Position numbers and translations under genes: made by a program. Under the pieces are notes generated by a model that worked only from the letters and a program-made list of their open reading frames with translations, did no database searches and was not told where the DNA came from. A stretch of DNA of 64,000 nucleotides from Capitulum mitella. Its lineage: Eukaryota > Arthropoda > Thecostraca > Pollicipedomorpha > Pollicipedidae. The DNA is taken from NCBI GenBank assembly GCA_030062745.1, contig CP099841.1, positions 14,030,970 through 14,094,969 on the forward strand, in the 5' to 3' direction. This document shows, piece after piece, positions 35,441 through 45,616 of this stretch. Position 1 is the stretch's first letter. Every line of letters starts with the position of its first letter.

Positions 35441-35945
35441 TCCTTCGGACCGGCCGGCTAATATAGACTTTGGCCCAGTTCACATCGACTTTTCGGGCTC
35501 GGAAAGTCGGCTGGCCGGAGCGGACAACGCGAAAGTCACAACTGTCGCCAGACTCCCAGAAACTCCTCGGATCTGCTAAACCGGAAGTCTCTTCATGGTA
35601 ATCCAGCAGCAGTCAGCCGGAATGGCGCGATTCGCGAGGTTTTGGCGGCACGGTGCCACGGCGCCGCCGGCCAGGCTGGAGCGAACTAGCGGGACGGGCC
35701 GAAGCATCGCCATCACGGAGGAAGACGAAGATTCTGAATTGCTCATGCTACTTCTGGACGACGAATCCGCCCGACGTCGGTCAGTGTGGGTTACAGAACC
35801 CCGAGATGATCGGTCGGCCACCGGCCGGTTTGCGGCCCCATTCGCAAACGAAGGGAACCGGTCTGCGGGCACGGCTGGAGCACGAGCACAAATTACAGGG
35901 CCGCCATACCAGCGACAGAGCACATGGCCGTGACATGAAGGTGAG
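35441..35945. promoter_or_regulatory. CpG-rich island
   Basis: CpG- and CCGG-dense from GGACCGGCCGGC at 35448 to about 35930, contrasting with AT-richer flanks. It encloses the ORF at 35595-35933 and ends at ATGAAG|GTGAGA (35935-35946), which matches the 5' splice-site consensus. Confidence 0.4.
35595..35933 (+). CDS. Unrecognised acidic ORF, faint PIF/Harbinger N-terminus resemblance
   Basis: A 112-codon frame in a CpG island starts MVIQQQSAGMARFARFWRHG. Its middle part runs EEDEDSELLMLLLDDESARR, then RRSVWVTEPRDDR and GRFAAPF. An acidic, Leu-rich run followed by several Arg, a W-V core and a basic segment ending G-x-[FY] is the usual layout at the N-terminus of PIF/Harbinger-type transposases and HARBI1-like nucleases. 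No catalytic domain follows. The frame ends at a stop at 35931. A neighbouring frame runs to a good splice donor (AAG|GTGAGA). It could be a first exon, a transposon remnant or chance in stop-poor GC-rich DNA. Confidence 0.25.
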   Translation: MVIQQQSAGMARFARFWRHGATAPPARLERTSGTGRSIAITEEDEDSELLMLLLDDESARRRSVWVTEPRDDRSATGRFAAPFANEGNRSAGTAGARAQITGPPYQRQSTWP

Positions 35946-36047
35946 ATTATTTTCAGTCGGTGGTGATGAGCTCTGAGTGCGAAGCATAGCTAAGGGCGTG
36001 TTTTAACAGTGAGTTGAACAATTCAGCTTTCTGAAAAGTACCGACAT

Positions 36048-37379
36048 TTAACAAGCGCACTGGAAGGGTCTTCTGGCATAAGGGAAGGTCTTTTTGTGCC
36101 CCCCCCCCCCACCTGCTTTTCTTGAATATCTCGAGAACGGATTGGAGCTGGTTGCTGCTACTTTGTGACATTTATGAAAATTGAATAACTCGTAGAAAGA
36201 AGCAGGAAAATCGGAAATCGGCAGGAAATTTTTGAGGTTTCAAGCATTTAAAGTCAGGCAAACATGACGAAAACGACGGTTGTCGCTGACAAACGGGAAC
36301 TTTGTGAAAGAACTAACGTTCTACCTAAAATTACGGTTTGAACTCAATCAGGCGATGTCATTCGGGCATAAGTGACTGATGTACCAATACCACAGCCAGA
36401 GTCAATAAGGGTCAAGGTCATCAAAGGTCAAGGCCAAACAGCTTGTGACTTAAATAAGACTTGCTTTGCAACATGTGAGTTTGTATGAACTATGCATTCA
36501 GAGACCGTAATAAAAACACGTCTGCGCACGCTAATACACTTACATATACCGAGGTCAGAGAAAGTCAAGGTCATTAAACGTCAAAGTCAAATATCTTGTG
36601 ACCTGGCCCGGATTTGCTCTGCGACATGCCGACCTGTATGAAATATGCATTCAAAGACCCTAATAAAAACACGTGTGGGCACACGGATACGCATACATAT
36701 ATACCAGAGTCATTTCGGGTCAAGGTCATCAAAGGTCAAGGGCAACTTTTTTGTGACCTGGTCCAGATTTGCTTTGCAATATGTCGATTTGTATCAAATG
36801 TGCATTCAAAGACCCTAGTAAAACGAGTTCAACACATTGGTACTCACATGCGTGTACATATATACATGTACATACATGCATAATATAAACGCTGGAAGTG
36901 ACCAAATGTACGGATGTTGGCTCCCTTCACTGAAACTACGCCAAAAGATACATGTTGCACCCTCGTTTACTCTCAAACTGGCCCGTGTTGTTCGAAATCT
37001 GATCTGGAAACGATGAAAAATGACGCCATAGGTCAATGACCTCGACTCAAAATCCTCCGTCAAGACGCCAGATAAATGGAAGTTGTGTTCCACGTTTAAA
37101 CGGCCAGACAAACACCCTTTTCCCGTTCCGCCCGAAAAGCTGTGCAGAATGACCTGTACGGGCTGAGAAGTGCCCAAAGTTGGCCTTTTCCACCCCATTT
37201 GACCTTGAAGATATTAATCTAGGGTCATAAAAATTGCACAAAATGTAAATCATTGTAGACCTACCCAGTTCATAAAATTTCATGTTTCTAGCTTTTCCGT
37301 TGCTGAGATCGGAGGGGGCACTTTTAGACCCCCTTCCAGTGCGCGTTAGTGCGAAACCCCCTTCCACTGCGCGGGTTAA
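36048..37379. mobile_element. TTAA element, family 4
   Basis: TTAA occurs at 36048-36051 and 37376-37379. The left end is TTAACAAGCGCACTGGAAGG. The right end read inward is TTAACCCGCGCAGTGGAAGG, and the motif recurs slightly further in as AACGCGCACTGGAAGGGGGT. These terminal repeats are the longest and clearest of the window's TTAA elements. A poly-C tract (36102-36111) lies near the left end. The interior holds a 154-bp tandem array rich in TCAAGGTCA. It is 1332 bp with no transposase. Confidence 0.82.
36397..36860. repeat. Tandem repeat, three 154-bp units with paired TCAAGGTCA
   Basis: Units start near 36397, 36551 and 36705. Each begins CAGAGTCA...GGGTCAAGGTCATCAAAGG, then TTGTGACCTGG, GATTTGCT(T/C)TGCAA, TATGCATTCAAAGACC and (T/A)AATAAAAACACG. 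TCAAGGTCA occurs at 36412-36420, 36565-36573 and 36720-36728. In units 1 and 3 a second AAAGGTCAAGG follows at once. Units are much more alike than the surrounding family copies. Confidence 0.88.
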
Positions 37380-38339
37380 CTTTTGTCGGCTTCCCGTATG
37401 GTGTAAAGCACGCATTCACTTAGCATACCTACCACGGTAAAGGAGCATTAGTCGGCAATGAATTGCACACAAAGCATACAACTGTGAACATTGTGAATAT
37501 TATGCAGAATGCTAGCCGGTTACATACAACGAACTAAAGGTGCGCCAGCTGGTGTCCTACGTCTTAGTTAAAAAACTCGCATCAAAATTTTGAAACCACA
37601 TGGTGGAGACAAAACATTGCACAAGAGGACATTGTGCAAGTACATTGCGCTTACTTGCATGTTGCCAGGTTTTTGAGAGCCTTTGATATTTGCAGTACAT
37701 ACGTCATGATATATAGATAGAGCATGGACCCTAATATCAGACATCTAAGCATGACAAGGATGATCACTAGGTACAGACCAGATGGAAGAGAATCTAAGTT
37801 TTCCACTGATAGCGGCTTGCAGCAAAGCTAAAACTGGAACTGAATGATTAAGTATGGGACAAGTACGCTTGACCTAAGACACCCATTTCACCTCACCTTT
37901 CTCTACGCCGGGTCCCAGACGATGGCTAATTAGTTTGTAATATGAACATAAGACGAGAAAGTTATAGTGTAAGTTTGAGTTGTCTCATATAACTACACCT
38001 GTTTCCGCCATGTCCGCCAGGATCGTGAATGAGTAATGCAGACGGTCGGGATATTATCTTTTCAAGGAACATACCAGGCCCGAGTCGTGCGCTCTGTATA
38101 ACATTAAACTGGGCCTGGGCCTGACACGCCTTCCGAGTAGTTCCGAGGTTCCGGCTCGTGTTGGCAGTCCAGCCGTGTGGAGAACAATTCTACGTCGTAG
38201 TTTTGAGCGACGCCAAAACATTTCCCATAGATACTGCGTGAAATGGAGTGTTTGAACTCTCTCTATCACCAATGTTTAGTTTCACTGACACTAAAACGAC
38301 CTCGGACGCACATCTCGACGTAGTGTATCGTCTCCACTC
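37380..38339. other. No feature recognised
   Basis: No gene, array or element end is seen. It precedes the CpG island and may contain upstream regulatory DNA of the exon at 38906. Confidence 0.3.
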
Positions 38340-38800
38340 TGTCGGTCCTCCCAGACGTCTAGCATGTTGACTGTTCGCAGCCGCCTCCGACCTTTCCGGG
38401 AACGTTTCGATAGCGCGGCCCCAGCGGCGGGCGGGCAGCGTCTGAGCGGCCGGCGGCGGCGGCGGCGGCCGTCCGTGGTCGGCTGTCGGACCGGCAGCGG
38501 CGCACGTCTGCCGCGACAGCTCAGTTGGGCGCCAGCCGCCCGGCCGCCGCCGCCGGCCGCTCGAGCCGCTCCGAGCAGGAGACCGTCGCACCGAGATCAC
38601 AGCTCCAGGCAGGAGACGGCCGCTCCGAACAGGAGACCGCGGCTCCGAGCAGGAGGCGGCCGCTCCGAACAGGAGAGGGCCGCGACAGCAGCGACAGTCA
38701 GAGCAGGCCGCATGCTTGTCTCTGTGACGTGCGAAAAGGCACAGGCCGGTGGCGACCGCCCTGGTGAAAGACCGTGATGTGAGCGACAGCGGTACCCAGC
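38340..38800 (+). promoter_or_regulatory. CpG island / presumed promoter and 5' UTR of the exon at 38906
   Basis: A dense CpG segment (GGCGGCGGCGG at 38451-38461, CCGCCGCCGCCGGCCGC at 38544-38560) ends about 100 bp before the signal-peptide exon. TCAGTT at 38521-38526 matches the arthropod initiator consensus but has no matching downstream element, so it is only suggestive. 38568-38681 holds a 20-bp tandem pattern: GCTCCGARCAGGAGRCSGCS units start at 38622, 38642 and 38662, with a related unit at 38568. Position just upstream of a good first coding exon is the main reason for calling it a promoter. Confidence 0.5.
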
Positions 38801-38905
38801 GTCGCTCGAGGTGTGGCGTTCTGCACTCTGCGGATTTACAACGATTGCAGCCTTCCGCTGCTCTGCTGGATTTCGTGAAGCCGTGATCTGTCACCCTGGT
38901 CGGCG

Positions 38906-38978
38906 ATGATGCTCAAAATGTCGGACTCTGCTTGGATATTTGGACTTGCTCTGGCTTTCTGGGCCACACAGACGGCAG
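38906..38978 (+). CDS. First coding exon of a secreted or membrane protein (signal peptide), partial gene
   Basis: The exon starts at tandem ATGs (38906, 38909) and encodes MMLKMSDSAW, then IFGLALAFWATQTA, ending at CAG|GTGAGA with the donor GT at 38979-38980. A short, Lys-containing n-region, a hydrophobic core (WIFGLALAFWA) and a polar end with small residues (TQTA, then a Gly completed after splicing) are the layout of a cleavable signal peptide. Exon 1 ends in phase 1, as is common where a signal-peptide exon is joined to an extracellular module such as Ig, FN3 or LDL-receptor class A. It sits 100 bp downstream of a CpG island. No downstream exon was recognised to position 64000, so the first intron is either long or the next exon is unrecognisable by eye. 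The mature protein's identity is unknown. Confidence 0.6.
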
Positions 38979-39688
38979 GTGAGATAAAACATAAAGTGAG
39001 GAAACTGTAGTGTTCGTAACAAAACTTAAAAAAACAAGGGAAATTTAAATATGCATGCACGATTTGATGTTAAGGGGCCTGCATCTGCATCATATCGGTA
39101 TGGGTGTATTGGTTATATCCTAAATGGTGGGATTTTCTCTACCTGCAGTCAGTAGTCCACCGGATGTTCACAGTGATGCAGCTGGACGTTTGTGCGTTGA
39201 AGCACTTAAACATGACGATGGCTAAAGGGTTTTCTGTTCGGGGGACGAAGCCGGGCACCTGCTGGCGCACGGATTACTCGAGAAGCAAGTTAAATTGTAT
39301 TTATATGGCAGCAGCCATTCTAAATATATAGTGTCATGGTGCCCAAATATTTACTGCCGTAGGTCCTGTTAAAAGAACCTAAGGGCGGCTTAACTGCTTT
39401 CACACTTTGTGAACATGCTTCACCATGTCATTATAATTTCACCATATGGCAAAAAAACGTGACTGGAGACTTATAGGAGACTTACTTACTTACTTACAGA
39501 CTTACTAAGTACTTACAAACTTACGGAAAGTAGACGTAATTCCAACCAACATTGCCAGTTCCTTCATATCAATCAATTTCGAGAGCAGAGAGAAGCTCAC
39601 TACGTTAATTCGAACGTAGCAACTGAGTACACGTCACCAAACGTTCGGCTACTGTAAAAGCCGGACTACTGTCGGACATCCAGGCATT
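38979..39688. other. Presumed start of intron 1; no other feature
   Basis: It begins with a consensus donor. 39481-39520 has a short ACTTACTTACTTAC microsatellite. CTACGTTAATTCGAACGTAG at 39601-39620 is a small hairpin. No exon is seen. Confidence 0.35.
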
Positions 39689-41042
39689 TTAACTCTCGCC
39701 CTTGCAGGGATTTCTGCAGAACGCGGACGCATGGGGAGGCACACCACCCGTGCGGCCATTTCCACACCGTGCGTCCTACTGCGTGGCGAAAAAACAGCGT
39801 GTTGCACGTAACGAGATCTCGCGATTGGTACCGTGTTTTTAGGTTTTAGATCAACGGGCAACCTTCCACGCCTGGTCAAAGGTCAAAAATGACAGAAAGT
39901 GGTGCTTTTCGAGTTAAGCAACAAATGAAAGCCAAAGAATTAATGATAACGCACTCAATGGGTATTATAGTGTTGATCAATCCATTATGAAGTCATCTCT
40001 ACCTCACGCGATGGAATTTCACCCATGGATTCCAATCCAGGTCACGCTAGGTCAATCCTTACCCAGTGGGGTCGTTGGCTTAAATGCGTTCTCGAAGCTG
40101 CAGAAGTTTTTGTGGGCATGAATCGATGCCTAAGTCAAAACCAGCATTTCAGTTGACCAACACTATTGTCAAATGATATTTCAAGGCCGTCTTATACCAT
40201 CCGAGGTCATCCTGGGTAATTCAAAGTTACATTTGGCACGTGACCGAGCATGACCACAGTTGATGTAACAGTCGCGACTAAGATGTGTTCAAGGAATCGG
40301 AATGTATAGACTGTTTTGCGATCCATATTTCTTATTCAGGGTCATAACTTCGTAAACCATTGGTATGGAGCTTTGTATACCAAAAGAAATCATTGGTAAG
40401 GAATTCCATACCGCTATCTTGATCCATTCATGTGTTTTCTTGCTTTATAAAAAACAAAGTATAAAACGTACGTAACGTAATGCAAATGCGTTGTCATGGT
40501 TGCATTTTGGAGTCCCATGGATTTATTTTTGCATGCCAAACTTTCTCTCAATTCTGCACCCATGTTCTTATTGCATTTCCAGACGTAAAACATAACATGT
40601 TCCCCGCCGTGACGCACGACTTCACTCTCGATGAACCCGGACATGAACATAAACCTACTACATATGTGTATAGGTTTAATGAACATATAATACAAGTTGT
40701 GTTATGCATATTTTACTGCATTCGGGCAGTCTGGCCGTCTTACAGTGATCCAAAAACAAGACCGTTGCCAACCGGCCGCGTTCGAGCGCGAGAACGGCTG
40801 GCGTGGTTCTCGTTATCACGTCATAGCTCATTACCATAGTAACGTAGAGAAAAAAATCACCAGAAAAGGCGAACAATGGCAACACACAGAAAAGATTTGC
40901 ACTAAAAGATGTCAAAACGACGCCCGAGAGAGTACACCAAATTTCATCTAGATTAAATAAACCGTTAGGAATTTATCATAGGGAAACCTCAGGGAAGGGA
41001 GGGTTACTCAACCCCCCCCCCCCAGATATAGGCGAGGGTTAA
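39689..41042. mobile_element. TTAA element, family 6
   Basis: TTAA occurs at 39689-39692 and 41039-41042. The left end is TTAACTCTCGCCCTTGCAGG. The right end read inward is TTAACCCTCGCCTATATCTG, next to a poly-C tract at 41011-41023. The termini share TTAACYCTCGCC, also found in family 3 (50345, 52860) and at 31337. The interior contains AGGTCA motifs (39875-39890, 40040-40050, 40205) and no transposase. Its right end abuts a dispersed repeat (41043-41331) whose other copy (45306-45616) also stops at TTAA. It lies in the presumed first intron of the gene at 38906. Confidence 0.72.
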
Positions 41043-41331
41043 TCATAGGAATAGAAGGGGAGATCGGCTGCTGTCATTGACCAGCGCGGTATGAGCGCCG
41101 CCATCTTTGTGGTTGGCTTATGAGATTGTTTATCATTCCGGCCTATGGGGAAAACGCCTTTTTGCGAGGTGAGAATTCAGCTTTATTAGAAGGAAAATGT
41201 ACAGATGCATGCTACCGGATTTGTTCAACATTATTCTGTAAGGAATCGACTCGGCGCATTTGGATCTAACCCAGTCCGGAAATAAAATCTGGTGGCAAGT
41301 AGCGAGTACGATCATCACCAGCACTGGCACC
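41043..41331 (-). repeat. Dispersed repeat with YY1-like motif, copy 1
   Basis: It is the reverse complement of 45306-45616 with clear similarity throughout. Both contain CACTTGCCACCAG(A/T)TTTTATTTCC, GGGTT(A/G)GATCCAAATG and AAGATGGCGG. GCCGCCATCTT at 41097-41107 matches the vertebrate and fly YY1/Pho-type core (AAGATGGCGGC). Homology stops at TTAA, where family 6 begins. Confidence 0.75.
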
Positions 41332-42917
41332 TTTAGCTATCAACACACAATGCAGCATTGCGTGGTGAATAATGATATGGAGACTGGTGTGCCTTTTTGC
41401 TGTTTTCTTAGCTCATGATGTGTATGCAGTTTGCTTAAATAAAAAAATGTGGCTGATGCTGAAAAGACTTGTATTATTGCTTGGCCACGGTATGGTGAAG
41501 GCTTTAGGTAAAGGAACATCATGTATATACGGTATATAGCAAGGCTGTGCAAACAGTATGCAATATGTATAAAGAAAACGGGGTACCATCATGGTAAGCA
41601 CAAAAATATCTCATGTTAGCAAGAAAAGATACGACGTAAAACGTGATACCATATTAATTTCGTAAAGGAAAGCTTGACATTTCAAAGTTCCACGACGTTA
41701 TAAAACTTATAGCGTACTGGCTGGCTGGGTATAACTTTCCACTTGTTTCTGTGCGTACAGAATCCGAAATGCTATTTAAAATACAGAAACTGCAATGATT
41801 TTAAGTACTAATGAGTTTTCATATGGATAGGAGGACAGCAAATTTCAAGAAGAAAACATTTTCAACAAACAAAGATTTCAGCACACGATTACTTTTTTGC
41901 ATTTTGAAGCTCGGGATACTCCAACAATGAATATCGCTATGCAACAGGGAAGTGGAGACGGGACAGGGTCCGGGACGCCTCATAGCTTTATGAAATTTGA
42001 CGTTGACCCTATGACTGTTGAGTGGGAAGAAATGGTTGGAAAAGCTTTGCGACCTCCAAAAATGGAGGAGTTCCTATGTCCCTGCTGTGCAGCAACGTTT
42101 GACATAAGCAAATTTTACATGTGTAAATGTATATAAAAACAAATCCAGGTTTCAGCCATCGATAATGGAGCACAGCTGCGCCAGCGTTTCTCAGCAAGTT
42201 CTAAATGATTGGAAGCCCCTTTTTGTGGATTCTGTTGCATTCATTCAGTGTGTATACCCATACAATGAGTATAGCCAATAACCACAATCACAGGAAGCTT
42301 ACTACATAAATCTAACAAAAGCAAGCCGCATACCTGAATGGGGAGCAGCGCTATGATATCATGAAACATGAATAAAGAAACCAAGCAAGAACGAACAAAA
42401 TGTTGACCTTAAAAACAATTCTTCTGGATGTTGCCATTCATGGTTTCAGGTACAAAAGAATAGTGTCAATAGGAAAGGACAGTCATGGTGTTTCTATGCA
42501 CGTTTGTGATGCACTTATTGAAATATATCAGGACCAAATAAATATAGATAATAGTAAAATAAAGTTATGTTAATATGACAAATAGTTAATGAAAAGAGTA
42601 TTAAAAAGAGGAGCAAACAAATAAAAACAGCATGATGCATGAAATTAAGAGCAAGTCTGGTCATTGACACTTCTGCGAGTGCGTTTCACACTTCTCAATG
42701 TTTCAGAATAAATAATCTGTACTGAGGTAACTGATATGAATGTTGCAGTCCAGACCAATCATCCTGGTACGCACAAGACATCTTGAAATGAATCTGGCAG
42801 TTGATACCTGAGGGAATGTCTGACAGTTCAGCCTAGAATAAATGGAGAACCCAGTCTAGGCTTCATAAGGAATGCTGCATTTGTGACATGTAGTAATGTG
42901 TGTAAGTCATACAAGAT
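41332..42917. other. AT-rich, no feature beyond a short ORF
   Basis: No repeat or element end is recognised. The ORF at 41927 is listed separately. 42560-42720 is AT-rich and low in complexity. Confidence 0.3.
41927..42136 (+). CDS. Short unrecognised ORF with a Cys-rich end
   Basis: A 69-codon ORF begins MNIAMQQGSGDGTGSGTPHS, has an acidic middle (DVDPMTVEWEEMVGKAL) and ends LCPCCAATFDISKFYMCKCI. The five cysteines near the end could suggest a small zinc-binding knuckle, but no known pattern fits. An upstream in-frame ATG lies at 41897. There is no splice, promoter or conservation evidence. Chance is likely. Confidence 0.15.
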   Translation: MNIAMQQGSGDGTGSGTPHSFMKFDVDPMTVEWEEMVGKALRPPKMEEFLCPCCAATFDISKFYMCKCI

Positions 42918-44228
42918 TTAACCCGGCACCGCCTAGAGGGTGTCAAATAGGGTACCCCCTCGGTTTTTCGTGAATAACTTTTGGACCGTTTGAGCCAGCC
43001 CAACGAAGCTTTTCGTGCCTGCTCAATAATCGATTTCACATATTTTGACGTCAAAACCATTTCCATGCTAGATCAAGTCATGGAGATATGACGTCATGAG
43101 CTAACCCTTGCATGCATGCTTTCGCCTCTTCGGGCGATGGCGCGAACATGCTACGTTTTCTTTATATAATATTCACGATCATAATGCATGGATTATTTGT
43201 ATTTACATGGGATAAGGTTCACAAAAGACTATGCAACCGCGACATGTCAACATTAGAGGTCATGCTAAGCCACATGCATAATGACAATTGGACTGATTTG
43301 CATTGTGTGTCATAAAAGTGCTTACCGCTGGCTTTTCCCATCATTCAAGCCAGAGGAGCAAATCTATGGAAGACTCTTGGCAAGGTTCACCAAATGCAAC
43401 GTGAGATCATGTCAGGTCAGGTTACTCGCAGCCGTTTTGGTCCACGTTACCAGGGATAACAAAACGCAGTGAAATGCAACATTGTCAGTGGAGGATCGTT
43501 CAGAAGCAGCAGAGAACAATTATTGTTCCGACTGAGAAAAAAGAAAAAAATGGCTATCTGTGCTGACGTGACTTGACCTTGACCCGATAAAGAGCGCGCA
43601 GCAGATTTAATTATCGTGAATGTCATTGCAATTCTTCACTTGACACGGTTACGAACCCCACCCGGCGATGATTGCTCCTTGCCAGGAAAAGTAATGCAAC
43701 CTTATCTGGCCTGACGTAGACTGACCATGACAGGACAAAAAGCAGGTAATGCCAAACTGATCATCAGGTTTCATTTCCGTCCTTTTTGTCACGTAGATGA
43801 AAACGGCTGCCAGGAAGTATCGATCTTTGGCATATAAAGTAAAACCAATATTTCACCTGACCTGGGTTTACCTTGACCCGATATTTTTTTAACATTCTGG
43901 CATGCCTCCGATGTAGATGGTCGTGGCTTTTCGTTGGGCGCCGGAAGGCCCGGAGACCAGCATTGTCGATGATATGATGTACGAACCGGTTTTAGTTTTT
44001 TCGACGTCGTGTTACGCGTTTTACATGACGTGCGGCGTCATCATTCATGTGACCAAGGATAACATAGTATTTTCTGAATTGCAGGACTCAGGGCTGTTGA
44101 CTGGTGGTAGGACGGTTCAGATTCAATGGCTAGATCCTGATATAACTGGGGGTGTCCTTTTTGACACCTACAGACGGTCGGGGGTACAAAAACACGTCAT
44201 ATGCATTATTTAAACCGTGCCGGATTAA
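42918..44228. mobile_element. TTAA element, family 5
   Basis: TTAA occurs at 42918-42921 and 44225-44228. The left end is TTAACCCGGCACCGCCTAGA. The right end read inward is TTAATCCGGCACGGTTTAAA. Just inside both ends lie matching pieces around AGGGTGTCAAATAGGG (left) and AGGTGTCAAAAAGGAC (right, inverted), so the terminal repeats are discontinuous. The interior has repeated CTTGACCTTGACCCGATA motifs (43572, 43868) and no transposase. It is 1311 bp. Confidence 0.78.
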
Positions 44229-45305
44229 ATAGTGCGCATGTTGTAGCAACCGTGAAAATAATGGTGTTTGTTGTAGTCTTTTACTTATGAAATGATTATC
44301 GCATTGCTGATGTTGGCTGCAACACCTCCTAACAGAAGCCTGAATAGTAAATACAAATAACATTCAGGCGTTATTACTGACTACGTCAATCGCAAATGAC
44401 AGATAACTGTGTCATTTTTATTTTCTTCTGCGAAATTTGTGCTTCTGAATTAAGTCGAAATAAATCCATCTCATTTTATACCACCTACTTTTCCTAAGTT
44501 TTACCATTATTTTGCAATAAATTGCAATCTTTTCTCCACCTTAACATAGTTCAGTCAGTCCAAGTCCTAAATATAAAACGAAATATACAACTGCGATCAT
44601 TCAGTCTTGATGTGTACAACATAACTAATGTTGCTACAGCTTTTATACACATATTCTGTGAATTAGGCATCTGTATCTCACATAAATTTGACCAAGAAAT
44701 ACTTCCAATATTTATAACAGACTTGCGATAGTTGCTTGGAGCCCGTGCGGACAAATAACATGCAGAATCGTGGATTGAACCAATCAGTACCACTTGCGGA
44801 TCCAAGGGCCCGTCATAACCATTGTCCACCACTTGGCGGAAAACCTGGAACCAACATGGCTTTCCGCTCCCCGTTTTGGACAGCAAATACAGACCGTTTC
44901 TGAGACAAACATTTATTCATGTGCTTAAATTTTTGAAAATGGCGAAACAAAACAGCGAAAATCCGAGGTAAAATAAATATTTCCTTAGGCAGTTCGCTGT
45001 ACACAATACAGTGTGTTACACCTGAGAAGCCTAGTTCTTCATATGACAGATAAATTGTGCGACGTAGTGTTATTCATACTCTGCTTACGAATAATGTATA
45101 TTTTTGAATTCATTCATAAGAGGACCCGTTGCCATGTTCTTGAAGCCAATTCGGCAGGTCATAATAAATACCTTTTTCAAATCCATTCTTTATTTCAATG
45201 AAACATAGACACATTATGCGCCAGCGAAACAGCTGAAAGGCAGACCTTTCTCCGCAACACCATTTTTCACCATGTAATCCTGCGATCAGAGTGTCAATAC
45301 TTTCA
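44229..45305. other. No feature recognised
   Basis: Ordinary AT-rich sequence. No gene or array is seen. Confidence 0.3.
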
Positions 45306-45616
45306 GGTGCCAGTGGCGGAAATTATCGCGCTTGCTCACTTGCCACCAGTTTTTATTTCCGAATTGGGTTGGATCCAAATGAGCCAGCGGACTCCTTGCA
45401 AAAAAATACATATTGAATGAACCCAGTATCACGTACCTGTACGTTACCTTCCTAACATTAACTGAATTACCACCTGGCAAAAAGCACGTTTTTTACATAA
45501 GCCGTAACGATGATCAGCCACACACGTCAACCATAAAGATGGCGGTGCTCATACCACGCTGGTCATTTCCAGCCAATGGCAGCAGCCGAACTCCCCTTCT
45601 ATTTCTATGGGGTTAA
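45306..45616 (+). repeat. Dispersed repeat with YY1-like motif, copy 2
   Basis: Partner of the repeat at 41043-41331 in opposite orientation. AAGATGGCGG lies at 45537-45546. The end is CTATTTCTATGGGGTTAA, with TTAA at 45613-45616. This is where homology to the other copy ceases. Confidence 0.75.
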
